Positions 27,598 through 38,492 of a stretch of 64,000 nt of DNA are shown here, piece after piece (the first letter of the stretch is position 1; every line of letters begins with the position of its first letter). The stretch comes from Lysobacteraceae bacterium (GTDB lineage Bacteria > Pseudomonadota > Gammaproteobacteria > Xanthomonadales > Rhodanobacteraceae): NCBI GenBank assembly GCA_004143945.1, contig SEHB01000007.1, positions 1 to 64,000 on the forward strand. The letters run 5' to 3'. The position numbers were made by a program, and so were the translations under genes. The notes under the pieces are model-generated. The model saw only the letters and a program-made list of their open reading frames with translations, made no database searches and was not told the DNA's origin.

Positions 27598-28580
27598 CCA
27601 TCAAGACCATCCCGCTCGCCGTCGTCGACGGCGTCGAACGACAACTCGGCGAAGACAAGATCGCGCGCAACCGCGCGACGTTCGCCGACGCCCCGGCGCT
27701 GCGCAAGCCGAGCTGGATCCGCGTGCGCATCCCGCCCGGCAACGGCGTCGCGAAACTCAAGGCGAAGCTGCGCGAGAACCGCCTCGTCACGGTCTGCGAG
27801 GAAGCGTCCTGCCCGAACATCCACGAATGCTTCGGCAAGGGCACCGCGACCTTCATGATCCTCGGCGAGGTCTGCACGCGGCGCTGCTCGTTCTGCGACG
27901 TCGCGCACGGCCGCCCGAAGGCGCCCGATCCGCTCGAGCCCGCGAACCTCGCGGGCACGATCCGCGACATGGGCCTGCGCTACGTCGTGATCACCTCGGT
28001 CGACCGCGACGACCTGCGCGACGGCGGCGCGGCGCATTTCGCGGCCTGCATCAAGGCCGTGCGCTTCGAGAATCCCGACATCCGCATCGAGATCCTGACG
28101 CCGGATTTCCGCGGCAAGGGCCGCATGGAGCGCGCGCTCGAGGTACTCGCGGGCGATCCGCCCGACGTGTTCAACCACAACCTCGAGACGCCGCGCGCGC
28201 TCTACCGCGAGGTGCGCCCGGGCGCCGACTACGACTGGTCGCTCGAGTTGCTCCGGCGCTTCAAGGCGCAGCACCCGGCGGTGCCGACGAAGTCCGGCAT
28301 CATGCTCGGACTCGGCGAAACGTTCGAGCAGGTCGAGGAAACGTTGAACGACCTGCGCCGCCACGATGTCGATATGGTTACGATCGGCCAGTACCTGCAG
28401 CCGAGCCCCCACCACCACCCGGTGCTCCGCTACTGGACCCCGGAAGAATTCAAGGCGATCGAAGAACTTGGTTACCGCATCGGATTCCAGCATGTCGCGT
28501 CGGGCCCGATGGTGCGCTCCTCGTACCATGCCGACGAGATGGCGCATGCGGCTGGCTACGTTCAGGTCGCCCACGCTTGA
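27594..28580 (+). CDS. lipA: Lipoyl synthase (radical SAM)
   Basis: LipA inserts two sulfur atoms into protein-bound octanoyl groups. The 328-residue product shows [13 protein letters not shown], the three-Cys motif for the auxiliary sacrificial 4Fe-4S cluster, and [10 protein letters not shown], the radical SAM CxxxCxxC motif. [38 protein letters not shown] and SSYHADEMA at the end follow, with the RSSY Ser that ligates the auxiliary cluster. It is fused to lipB by a four-base overlap and followed 52 bases later by prc. Confidence 0.97.
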   Translation: MTIKTIPLAVVDGVERQLGEDKIARNRATFADAPALRKPSWIRVRIPPGNGVAKLKAKLRENRLVTVCEEASCPNIHECFGKGTATFMILGEVCTRRCSFCDVAHGRPKAPDPLEPANLAGTIRDMGLRYVVITSVDRDDLRDGGAAHFAACIKAVRFENPDIRIEILTPDFRGKGRMERALEVLAGDPPDVFNHNLETPRALYREVRPGADYDWSLELLRRFKAQHPAVPTKSGIMLGLGETFEQVEETLNDLRRHDVDMVTIGQYLQPSPHHHPVLRYWTPEEFKAIEELGYRIGFQHVASGPMVRSSYHADEMAHAAGYVQVAHA

Positions 28581-28632
28581 ATGCCCGCAGGCGGCACGCG
28601 CCGCCGAAGCCGGTTTCCCTGGAGATTCCCCG

Positions 28633-30891
28633 ATGCGGAAGTTGCTGATCACCGCGGCCCTGGTCGCACTCGCCGGCCCGGTGTTCGCGAAGCCGACCCC
28701 GGAAACGGGCGGCCCGTTGCTGCAGCCGACACCCGAGCAGGGCGAGGCCGCGGTCTGGGCCACGCGCTTCCTGACGCGCTTCCACTACAAGCCGACCCCG
28801 CTCGACGACGCGATGAGCGGGCGGATCCTCGACGCCTACTTCGAGGCGCTCGACGGCGACCGGCTGTTCTTCGTGCAAGCCGACGTCAATCGCTTCGAGC
28901 CGTACCGCGACCGCCTCGACGACGCGATCTACGACCAGGACCTGTCGCCGGCCTACTCGATCTTCAACATCTACCAGCAGCGTGTGTCCGAGCGCGTCGC
29001 GCATGCGCGCGCGCTGCTCGCCAAGGGCTTCGACTTCAGCGGCGACGAGACCTACGACTACGATCGCGAGCACGCGGCCTGGCCGAAGGACACCGCCGAG
29101 GTCGACGACCTCTGGCGCAAGCGCATCAAGAACGACTGGCTGCGCCTCAAGCTCGCGGGCAAGGCCGACAAGGACATCCGCGAGACGCTCGACAAGCGCT
29201 ACGCGAACTACCTCGACCGCGTGCGCCAGCTCAACAGCGAGGACGTGTTCCAGACGTTCATGAACGCGTACGCGTCCTCGATCGAGCCGCACACGAACTA
29301 CCTCGGCCCGCGCGCGTCGGAAAACTTCGACATCGCGATGAAGCTTTCGCTCGAGGGCATCGGCGCGGTGCTCCAGCGCGACGACGAATACACCGCGATC
29401 CGCGAGATCGTGCCGGGTGGCCCGGCCGCGCTGTCGGGCAAGCTCAAGGTCGGCGATCGCATCGTGGGCGTCGGCCAGGGCGATTCCGGCCCGCTCATCG
29501 ACGTCGTCGGCTGGCGCCTCGACGACGTGGTCGAGAAGATCCGCGGTGCGAAGGACACGGTCGTGCGCCTCGAGGTGCTGCCGGCCGATGCGAGCCCCGA
29601 CGGCAAGCACGAGCTGCTCTCGCTCGTGCGCAAGAAGGTCAGCATCGAGGAACAGGCTGCGAAGAAATCGGTGATCGAAGTCGGCACGGGCGAGCGCGCG
29701 CGCCGCATCGGCGTGATCTCGCTGCCGACCTTCTACCAGGACTTCGACGCGCGCCGGCGCGGCGACGAGAACTACAAGAGCGCCACGCGCGATGCCGCCC
29801 GGCTGCTGCGCGAACTCAAGGCCGACGGCGTCGACGGCGTGATCGTCGACCTGCGCAACAACGGCGGCGGTTCGCTCGCCGAAGCCACCGATCTCACCGG
29901 GCTGTTCATCGATCGCGGCCCGGTGGTGCAGGTGCGCAACGCGGCCGGCCAGGTCGAGGCGGAAGAGGACAAGGAACCCGGCATGGCCTGGGACGGACCG
30001 CTCGCGGTGCTGGTCAACCGCAGTTCCGCCTCGGCATCGGAGATCTTCGCGGCCGCGATGCAGGACTACGGACGCGGCATCGTCGTCGGCGAGCCGACCT
30101 ACGGCAAGGGCACGGTGCAGAACCTCATCGACCTCGACGACGTCGCGCGGAACGAGAAGCCGGTCTACGGCGAGGTCAAGATGACGATCGCGCAGTTCTT
30201 CCGCATCGACGGCGGCTCGACCCAGCTGCGCGGCGTCACGCCGGACATCAGCTTCCCGCTGACGGTCGATGCCGACGAATACGGCGAGTCGAGCTACGAG
30301 AATGCGCTGCCGTGGACCTCGATCGCCCCCGCGCGCTACCAGCCGGTCGCGGACCTCAAGCCGATCATCCCGATGCTGGCCGAACGCCATGCCGAGCGCA
30401 CGCGCGAGAACGCCGAGTGGAAGAACCTCGAAGCGGACCTCGCGGAACTGCGCAAGCTGCGCGCGCAGACGACGGTGTCGCTCAACGAGGACGCGCGCCG
30501 CAAGGAACGCGATGCGCAGGAAGCGAAGCGCAAGGCGCGCGACTTCGCGGCCGGGCATGCAACGCCGGCCGCCGATCCCGCGCAGAAGACGCGCGCGAAG
30601 ATCCAGGAAGGCGTCGATACGCCCGCCGGCAAGGGCACCGAATCGCTCGTAGCGGAACCCGGTGCGGCTGGCGTCGTCGAGGAAGCCTTGCGTGACGACG
30701 GTCTGCAGCCCGACGAACGCGGGATCCGCAACGACATCGCGCGCGAGGAAAAGGCGAAGGAACGACGCGACGTCGTGCTCGACGAAACCGCGAACATCCT
30801 CGCCGACGAAATCGGCCTGATTCGTGCGGACACCAAGCTGGCCGCGCAGGTATTGCCGCATGGCACGGCGGTGCCGGCCGAAGTCGACTGA
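28633..30891 (+). CDS. prc: Carboxy-terminal processing (tail-specific) protease
   Basis: Prc degrades or trims periplasmic proteins, including murein hydrolases and PBP3 in E. coli. The 752-residue product has a signal peptide (MRKLLITAALVALAGPVFAK), an N-terminal helical domain, a PDZ domain (about 230-320; EGIGAVLQRDDEYTAIREIVPGGPA), the S41 protease core with IVDLRNNGGGSLAEA, NRSSASASEIFAAAMQDYGR (catalytic Ser near 468) and GEPTYGKGTVQ (catalytic Lys near 492), and a DUF3340-like C-terminal region rich in charged residues. It is longer than E. coli Prc (682), with the excess in the tail. GGAGA precedes the ATG at 28633; the track start lies within lipA. Confidence 0.94.
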   Translation: MRKLLITAALVALAGPVFAKPTPETGGPLLQPTPEQGEAAVWATRFLTRFHYKPTPLDDAMSGRILDAYFEALDGDRLFFVQADVNRFEPYRDRLDDAIYDQDLSPAYSIFNIYQQRVSERVAHARALLAKGFDFSGDETYDYDREHAAWPKDTAEVDDLWRKRIKNDWLRLKLAGKADKDIRETLDKRYANYLDRVRQLNSEDVFQTFMNAYASSIEPHTNYLGPRASENFDIAMKLSLEGIGAVLQRDDEYTAIREIVPGGPAALSGKLKVGDRIVGVGQGDSGPLIDVVGWRLDDVVEKIRGAKDTVVRLEVLPADASPDGKHELLSLVRKKVSIEEQAAKKSVIEVGTGERARRIGVISLPTFYQDFDARRRGDENYKSATRDAARLLRELKADGVDGVIVDLRNNGGGSLAEATDLTGLFIDRGPVVQVRNAAGQVEAEEDKEPGMAWDGPLAVLVNRSSASASEIFAAAMQDYGRGIVVGEPTYGKGTVQNLIDLDDVARNEKPVYGEVKMTIAQFFRIDGGSTQLRGVTPDISFPLTVDADEYGESSYENALPWTSIAPARYQPVADLKPIIPMLAERHAERTRENAEWKNLEADLAELRKLRAQTTVSLNEDARRKERDAQEAKRKARDFAAGHATPAADPAQKTRAKIQEGVDTPAGKGTESLVAEPGAAGVVEEALRDDGLQPDERGIRNDIAREEKAKERRDVVLDETANILADEIGLIRADTKLAAQVLPHGTAVPAEVD

Positions 30892-30913
30892 CGCGCACGA
30901 TCGCGGACTCCCA

Positions 30914-31010
30914 CGCAGGAGCGGCGCAGCCGCGACCGTGATCTCCCACGCTCGCGCCGTCATCGGGTTTCGACGCTCCGCCTATCGCGCCTGCGGCGCT
31001 CATACAGGTA
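30914..31010. repeat. Paired REP-like element, GTAGGAGC family, after prc
   Basis: Arm 1 GCAGGAGCGGCGCAGCCGCGACC (30915-30937, stem GCGGC-gca-GCCGC) faces a degenerate arm 2, ATCGCGCCTGCGGCGCTCATAC (30984-31005, stem GCGCC-gca-GGCGC read on the minus strand). It has the same architecture as 24727-24819 and 62331-62428. It lies in the 288-base gap between prc and the amidohydrolase, which has no other visible feature. Confidence 0.6.
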
Positions 31011-31179
31011 GCCTTGGCGACCATCGGCTCGATCTTGCGCGTCGTCTCGGGTTCCTACGCTTCGCCGATCTCATCACCAGTGGTCCTGCGCACTCACGCG
31101 AGGGCTCGAAGCACGCCCCGCTGGACGCGCGCCGCGAGTGCGGCGACCATCGGCGCTCCACCAGATCGGGGAACGCCAC

Positions 31180-32493
31180 ATGCGCATCGAGCTCATCGCC
31201 GCGACGGCCGCACTCGCGGTCGTGCTTCCGATTCGCGCGCAAGCCCAATCGGCCGAACAGCGCATGCAGCCGCTGTTGCCGCAGGTCGTCGCGTGGCGGC
31301 GCGACATCCACGAGCACCCCGAACTCGGCAACCGCGAAGTACGCACCGCGCGCCTCGTCGCCGACCAGCTCGAGCGGCTCGGCCTCGAAGTCCGCACCGG
31401 CATCGCGCATACCGGCGTCGTCGGCGTGCTCAAGGGCAGCAAGCCCGGTCGGCGGCTCGTGATTCGCGCGGACATGGATGCGCTCCCGGTGACCGAGGAA
31501 GTCGACCTGCCGTTCGCATCGAAGGCGACCGGCATCTACCAGGGCAAGCAGGTCGGCGTGATGCACGCCTGCGGCCACGACGCGCACACCGCGATGGTGC
31601 TCGGCATCGCGAGCGCGATGGCGCCGATGCGTGGCGAACTTGCGGGGGAGGTGATGTTCGTGTTCCAGCCGGCCGAGGAAGGCTCGCCGCCGGGAGAGCA
31701 GGGCGGCGCACCGCTGATGGTCGCCGAAGGCGTGTTCAAGGACTTTCGCCCGGATGCGCTGCTCGGCATGCACGTCGTGAGCACGCTGCCGGTCGGCAGC
31801 GTCGCGCTGCGCGCGGGTGGCGCGATGGCAAGTTCGGACACGTTCCGCATCACCGTGCACGGGCGCCAGAGCCATGGCGCCACGCCATGGCTCGGCATCG
31901 ATCCGATCGTGGCGGCCGCGCAGATCGTCACCAACGCGCAGGTCATCGTGAGCCGCCAGCTCGACATCAACTCCAATCCAGCGGTCGTGACGTTCGGGGT
32001 GTTCGACGGCGGTCAGCGTTTCAATATCGTGCCCGATTCCGCGCGCCTCGAAGGCACCGTGCGCGCATTCGACGAGGACATGCGCGTGCAGGCGCTCGCG
32101 AGCCTGCGCAACATCGCCGAGCACGTCGCCGCGGCGAACGGCGCGACCATCGAGGCCGAGATCCCGGTGACGCCGGGCAGCAATCCGGTCAACTACAACG
32201 ACCCGGACCTCACCGCCCGCGTGCGCGCGAGCCTCGAAACCGCGCTCGGCAAGGACAAGGTGCAGGAAGCCCCTCGCTGGACCGCAGCCGAGGATTTCCC
32301 GCACCTCGGTCGTTCGGTGTCGGCGCCGAGCGTGTACTTCTTCGTCGGCGCGACGCCGGCCGGCCGCGATCCGGCCAGCGTGCCGGGCAACCACTCGCCC
32401 CGCTTCTTCGTCGACGAAGGCGCGCTCGCCGCCGGCAGTGCGGGCATGCTGCAGGCCGCGCTCGACTTCCTCGGCGCCGCTGCGAACGACTGA
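31180..32493 (+). CDS. Secreted M20-family amidohydrolase
   Basis: An M20 metallo-aminoacylase or carboxypeptidase-like enzyme that hydrolyses N-acyl amino acids or small peptides, here predicted to be exported (signal MRIELIAATAALAVVLPIRAQAQ). The metal-binding motifs are RRDIHEHPELG, RADMDALPV, GVMHACGHDAHTAM, QPAEEGSPPGEQGGA, LGMHV and the final GNHSPRFFVDE, all in the order of the hippurate/IAA-amino-acid hydrolase subfamily. The dimerisation lid (DTFRITVHGRQSHGATPWLGIDPI) is present. The substrate is unknown. The ATG at 31180 starts the signal peptide; the track start adds 14 residues of poor coding character. Confidence 0.9.
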   Translation: MRIELIAATAALAVVLPIRAQAQSAEQRMQPLLPQVVAWRRDIHEHPELGNREVRTARLVADQLERLGLEVRTGIAHTGVVGVLKGSKPGRRLVIRADMDALPVTEEVDLPFASKATGIYQGKQVGVMHACGHDAHTAMVLGIASAMAPMRGELAGEVMFVFQPAEEGSPPGEQGGAPLMVAEGVFKDFRPDALLGMHVVSTLPVGSVALRAGGAMASSDTFRITVHGRQSHGATPWLGIDPIVAAAQIVTNAQVIVSRQLDINSNPAVVTFGVFDGGQRFNIVPDSARLEGTVRAFDEDMRVQALASLRNIAEHVAAANGATIEAEIPVTPGSNPVNYNDPDLTARVRASLETALGKDKVQEAPRWTAAEDFPHLGRSVSAPSVYFFVGATPAGRDPASVPGNHSPRFFVDEGALAAGSAGMLQAALDFLGAAAND

Positions 32494-32533
32494 CCCGGCG
32501 CGAGGCATGCGCGGCGCACGCGCGCAGGCTTCG

Positions 32534-35344
32534 TCAGGACTTCGGCAGCAGCGCGCGGAACGCGGACGGCGCGGGATAGGCGCGTTCGACGATTGCAGTC
32601 GCGTCGCGCTCGAGCATCGCAGCCTGCGCAGCATCGCCGGCCGCGCGCAGTGAACGCGCATACGCGAGCGCGAGGCGCGCGGTGCGCGGATGTGCGTCGC
32701 CGACGTCCGCGCGCGTGAGCTCGAACGCACGGCGGTCCGCGTCGAGCGCGGCTTGTGCGTCGACCGCGCGCAGGATGTCCGCGCGCGTGCTCGCGACGCG
32801 CGCATGCATCTCCGGCTCGACGCGCGTGCCGACCGCCTCGACCTTTCGCAGCAGTTCCAGCGCGTCGGCATCGCGGTGGTTGGCGGCCAGCCAGCGAGCG
32901 AGCGGCAGCCACGCGTACGCGAGCTCCTCGCTGTCGGCCTGCGCGGCGCTGCGCGACGCCACCACCGCGTCGATCAGCGTGCGCGCCTCGGCGCCGGCCT
33001 GCCCCGCATCGATGAGCGCATTCGCAAGGTCCACGCGCATCACCGGCAGGCGGCTGTTGTCCGCATCGCCGACCACCGATTCGAGTATCGCGAGCGCCTG
33101 GCGCAGCAGCGGCACCGCGCGCTCGAAGTCGCCGCGCAGGTAGTGCAGGCGCCCGGCCGAGAACAGCGCATGCGCGTACTGCGTGCTGCGCGCGCCGTCG
33201 CGCGCGAGCGTCGCCGGCGTAGCGCGTGCGATCAGCGCCTCGGCCTCGTCGAAGCGCCCCTGCTCGGCCAGCATGCGCCCGAGCTGCAGGCGCTCGCGCG
33301 CGAGGGGTGAGCTGTCCTCGCCGAACAGCACGCGCGTCAGCTCGAGGCGCCTGCGCGCGGCGTCGAGCGCGCGCGCGTAGTCTCCGGCGTAGGACAGTGC
33401 ATTCTCGTGGATGTCGAGCGCGCGCCGGTACGCGAGGGTGCGCGTCGTGCCGGCGGCTTCCATGGAGGAGCGCGCGCGCTCGCAGTACGCCAGGGCTTCG
33501 CGCGGCCGGCCCGAATCGGCACCGATCGCGCAGAGGTCGAGCAGGCTCTCGACGATCGCCTGCGACGGTGCGCCGACGCGTTCGCGCAGCGCCAGCGCCT
33601 CGCGCGCGGCAGCGTCCGCCTCGCGCGTCTTCGCGCCGCGCATGAGCGTTCGCGCGAGCGCGCTCCAGGCGTCGGCCTGCAGCGCCTCGTCATCGGGGGC
33701 GTGCGTGCGCATCAGTTCGAGCGCGGCGCGCGCCGCGCGTTCGGCGTCGGCCGACGAGCCGTTCGATTCGACCATTGCGAGCGCCTGCGCGCGCAGGCTG
33801 CGTGCCGCCGCGAGCGGATCGTCCACCACGGGATCTCGCTGCAGGCGCGCGGCCTCGGCCAGCAGCGAGGCGCCCGCCTCGCCCTCGTTGATGCCGCGGT
33901 AGGCATTGCCGAGTGCCTCTAGCAGGCGCGCGCGCACGTGCGGCTGGTCCGCGAGTTCGGTCGCGATGCGCTCGCGGCCGCGGTCGAGCACCGCGCGCGC
34001 GCTGAAGTCGTGGCGGCCCGAGGCGGTCGGATCCGCGAGTGCGAACGCCGACACGAGGAAATCGGTGGTGCGACCCGCGACTTCGGCCTCCACGCGCGCG
34101 GCGCGCTCGGCCAGCAGCGTGCGCCAGGTGAAGCCCGCGGCGACCGCGACGACGAGTGCCGCGGCCGCGATCGCCCAGCGGTTTCGCCGCATGAAGCGCT
34201 GTGCGCGATATCCGAACTGGTCCTTTCGCGCGAGCACCGGCTGCGCCGCGAGGTGGCGACGCAGGTCGTCGGCGAACTCGGCGACCGACGCGTACCGCTG
34301 CGCGGGCTCGCGCCGCAGCGCCTTCAACGCGATCGCGTCGATGTCCGGCGATATCCGGCGCGACGTGCGGCGAGTGCGCGCCGACGACGCCTCCGCGCGC
34401 GCCTGGGCGCGCCGGCTCGGCGGCGCCACCTCGCCGGACACGATTGCGCTGCTGCGCGCGTGGTCGTTCGGCAGGTGCGCGAACGGCCGCGCGCCCGTGA
34501 GCAACTCGTACAGGACGACGCCGAGCGCATAGATGTCGCTCGCGGTGCCGAGCGGCTGCCCCTCGATCTGTTCCGGACTCGCGTACGCGAGCGTCATCGC
34601 GTGGACCAGGGTGGTCGCGCCCGCGGATCCGTCCTCGCGATCGAGCAGGCGCGCGATGCCGAAGTCGAGCAGCTTGGGTTCGCCCGCCGCGTCGACGAGG
34701 ATGTTCGCGGGTTTAAGGTCGCGATGGATCACGAGCCGCGCATGCGCGTACGCGACCGCGGCGCAGACCTTGAGGAACAGCGCGATGCGATCGTGCAGCG
34801 CGAGCCCGCGCGCATCGCACCAGCGGTCGATGTGCTCGCCTTCGACGTATTCCATCGCGAGGAACGGGCGGTCGTCGAGCCCGGCGCCCGCATCGAGCAG
34901 CTGCGCGATGTTCGGATGCTGCAGCGACGCGAGGATGCGACCCTCGGCGAGGAAGCGCGCGCGCTCGCGCGTGCCCGGCAGGTCGGTGCCGCGCAGCATC
35001 TTCAGCGCCACGCGCCGGCGGATGCCGCCATCCTCGCGTTCGGCCAGCCAGACCTGGCCCATGCCGCCCTCGCCGAGGCGTTCGAGCAGGCGGTACTCGC
35101 GCGGCGCCTGCACCTCGACCCGCACGTCACCGAGCAGCTCGCGCGCGTGCGCATCGGCGCCCGCATCGAGCGCGGACGGCGCGCTGTCCTCGGCCGACGC
35201 GACGAGCCAGTCGACTTCGCGCCGCAGGCCGTCGTCGGCCGCGCAGGCGCGTCCGAGGAAGTCCGCGCGCGCGTCGCCGGCGAGGTCGAGCGCGGCGTGC
35301 GCGATGCCGAGCGCACGCTGGTAACGCGCATCGCCGCCGTTCAT
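32534..35344 (-). CDS. Transmembrane Ser/Thr protein kinase with TPR-like extracytoplasmic domain
   Basis: The 936-residue product begins with a short helical region, then a Hanks-type kinase domain (about 90-370): LGEGGMGQVWLAE (P-loop), RRVALKML (Lys), VIHRDLKPANIL, LLDFGIARLL (DFG), ASPEQIEG and GVVLYELLTGARPF. A single membrane helix (AIAAAALVVAVAAGFTW) follows, then about 500 helical residues with TPR-like repeats (ARLLEALGNAYRGINEGEAG...). It overlaps the upstream ECF sigma gene by ATGA. ECF sigma/Ser-Thr kinase pairs of the ECF43 type, such as EcfK/PknS in Xanthomonas citri, work by phosphorylating the sigma factor; the same is inferred here. Confidence 0.92.
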   Translation of the reverse strand: MNGGDARYQRALGIAHAALDLAGDARADFLGRACAADDGLRREVDWLVASAEDSAPSALDAGADAHARELLGDVRVEVQAPREYRLLERLGEGGMGQVWLAEREDGGIRRRVALKMLRGTDLPGTRERARFLAEGRILASLQHPNIAQLLDAGAGLDDRPFLAMEYVEGEHIDRWCDARGLALHDRIALFLKVCAAVAYAHARLVIHRDLKPANILVDAAGEPKLLDFGIARLLDREDGSAGATTLVHAMTLAYASPEQIEGQPLGTASDIYALGVVLYELLTGARPFAHLPNDHARSSAIVSGEVAPPSRRAQARAEASSARTRRTSRRISPDIDAIALKALRREPAQRYASVAEFADDLRRHLAAQPVLARKDQFGYRAQRFMRRNRWAIAAAALVVAVAAGFTWRTLLAERAARVEAEVAGRTTDFLVSAFALADPTASGRHDFSARAVLDRGRERIATELADQPHVRARLLEALGNAYRGINEGEAGASLLAEAARLQRDPVVDDPLAAARSLRAQALAMVESNGSSADAERAARAALELMRTHAPDDEALQADAWSALARTLMRGAKTREADAAAREALALRERVGAPSQAIVESLLDLCAIGADSGRPREALAYCERARSSMEAAGTTRTLAYRRALDIHENALSYAGDYARALDAARRRLELTRVLFGEDSSPLARERLQLGRMLAEQGRFDEAEALIARATPATLARDGARSTQYAHALFSAGRLHYLRGDFERAVPLLRQALAILESVVGDADNSRLPVMRVDLANALIDAGQAGAEARTLIDAVVASRSAAQADSEELAYAWLPLARWLAANHRDADALELLRKVEAVGTRVEPEMHARVASTRADILRAVDAQAALDADRRAFELTRADVGDAHPRTARLALAYARSLRAAGDAAQAAMLERDATAIVERAYPAPSAFRALLPKS

Positions 35345-35901
35345 GCGAGTTCGCGCTGCAGCCACGCGCGCGCCATGCGCCAGTCGCGCACCACGGTCGG
35401 GCGCGCGACGTCGAGCACGTCGGCGATCTGCTCGAGTTCGAGCCCGGCGAAGAACTTGAGATCGACCACGCGTGCCTGGCGCGGACTGATCGACGCGAGG
35501 CGTCCGAGCACCGCGTCGAGTTGCACGAGGTCCACGCCCTCGCCAGCGGGCAGGTCGACTTCGTCGATGCCGATGCGCTCGTCCGAGCCCGGGCGCTTGA
35601 GCGCGCGGCGCCGTCGCGCGTGATCGACGAGCACGCGTCGCATCGCCTGCGCGGCGATCGCGATGAAGTGAGCGCGATCGGACGGCGCCTTCTGCTGCGC
35701 GGCGAGGCGCAGGAACGCCTCGTTCACGAGTGCGGTGGTCTGCAGCGTGTGGTCGCCGCGCTCGCGCGCGAGCGCGCGCGAGGCGAGCGACTTGAGGTCC
35801 GCGTACACGATCGGCGCGAGGCGGTCGAGCGCCGTGCCGTCGCCCTGTTGCCAGCATGACAGCAGGCGCGCCACTTCGTTTTCATCATCGTCGGCGGCCA
35901 T
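35341..35901 (-). CDS. ECF-type sigma factor (kinase-linked, ECF43-like)
   Basis: The 186-residue product shows region 2 (VYADLKSLASRALARERGDHTLQTTALVNEAFLRL, then FIAIAAQAMRRVLVDHARRRRALKR) and region 4 (LASISPRQARVVDLKFFAGLELEQIADVLDVARPTVVRDWRMARAWLQREL). The DHTLQTTALVNEAFLRL and AMRRVLVDHARRR stretches mark the subgroup found next to Ser/Thr kinases. There is no anti-sigma gene beside it; the kinase directly downstream, overlapping by four bases, is the likely activator. Phosphorylatable Thr residues lie in the region 2 motif (TLQTTAL). It is divergent from maeB. GGAG lies just before the ATG. Confidence 0.9.
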   Translation of the reverse strand: MAADDDENEVARLLSCWQQGDGTALDRLAPIVYADLKSLASRALARERGDHTLQTTALVNEAFLRLAAQQKAPSDRAHFIAIAAQAMRRVLVDHARRRRALKRPGSDERIGIDEVDLPAGEGVDLVQLDAVLGRLASISPRQARVVDLKFFAGLELEQIADVLDVARPTVVRDWRMARAWLQRELA

Positions 35902-36090
35902 CGCGCTCCTGCGCGGGGTCGTGCACGGCTCGAGCCCGAGGATAGCAAGGGATCGACGCGGCCGCCGACGCCGGACGAGCGAGCGATGGCGCTTCGCGCA
36001 GCGGACGGCCGGGGCTGGCGACGGCGATGCTATAGTTCCGCGGTGTAGTCCCCGGCCGTGCGGGATGCGCGGCGCCTCGACCCGGCGACC

Positions 36091-38403
<2,313 letters not shown>

Positions 38404-38492
38404 TCGCGCCCGCTCATCCCGGATCGCATGCTGGCCCCTGAGACCGCGTTCCTGCGTGGACCTGATCGACGCAACGACAGCGGCGGTGGGCG

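Noticed and set aside
28450-30963. 837-residue minus-strand ORF antisense to prc
   Set aside because: The sense strand encodes intact Prc with catalytic residues. The antisense product has no signal, domain or start site support.
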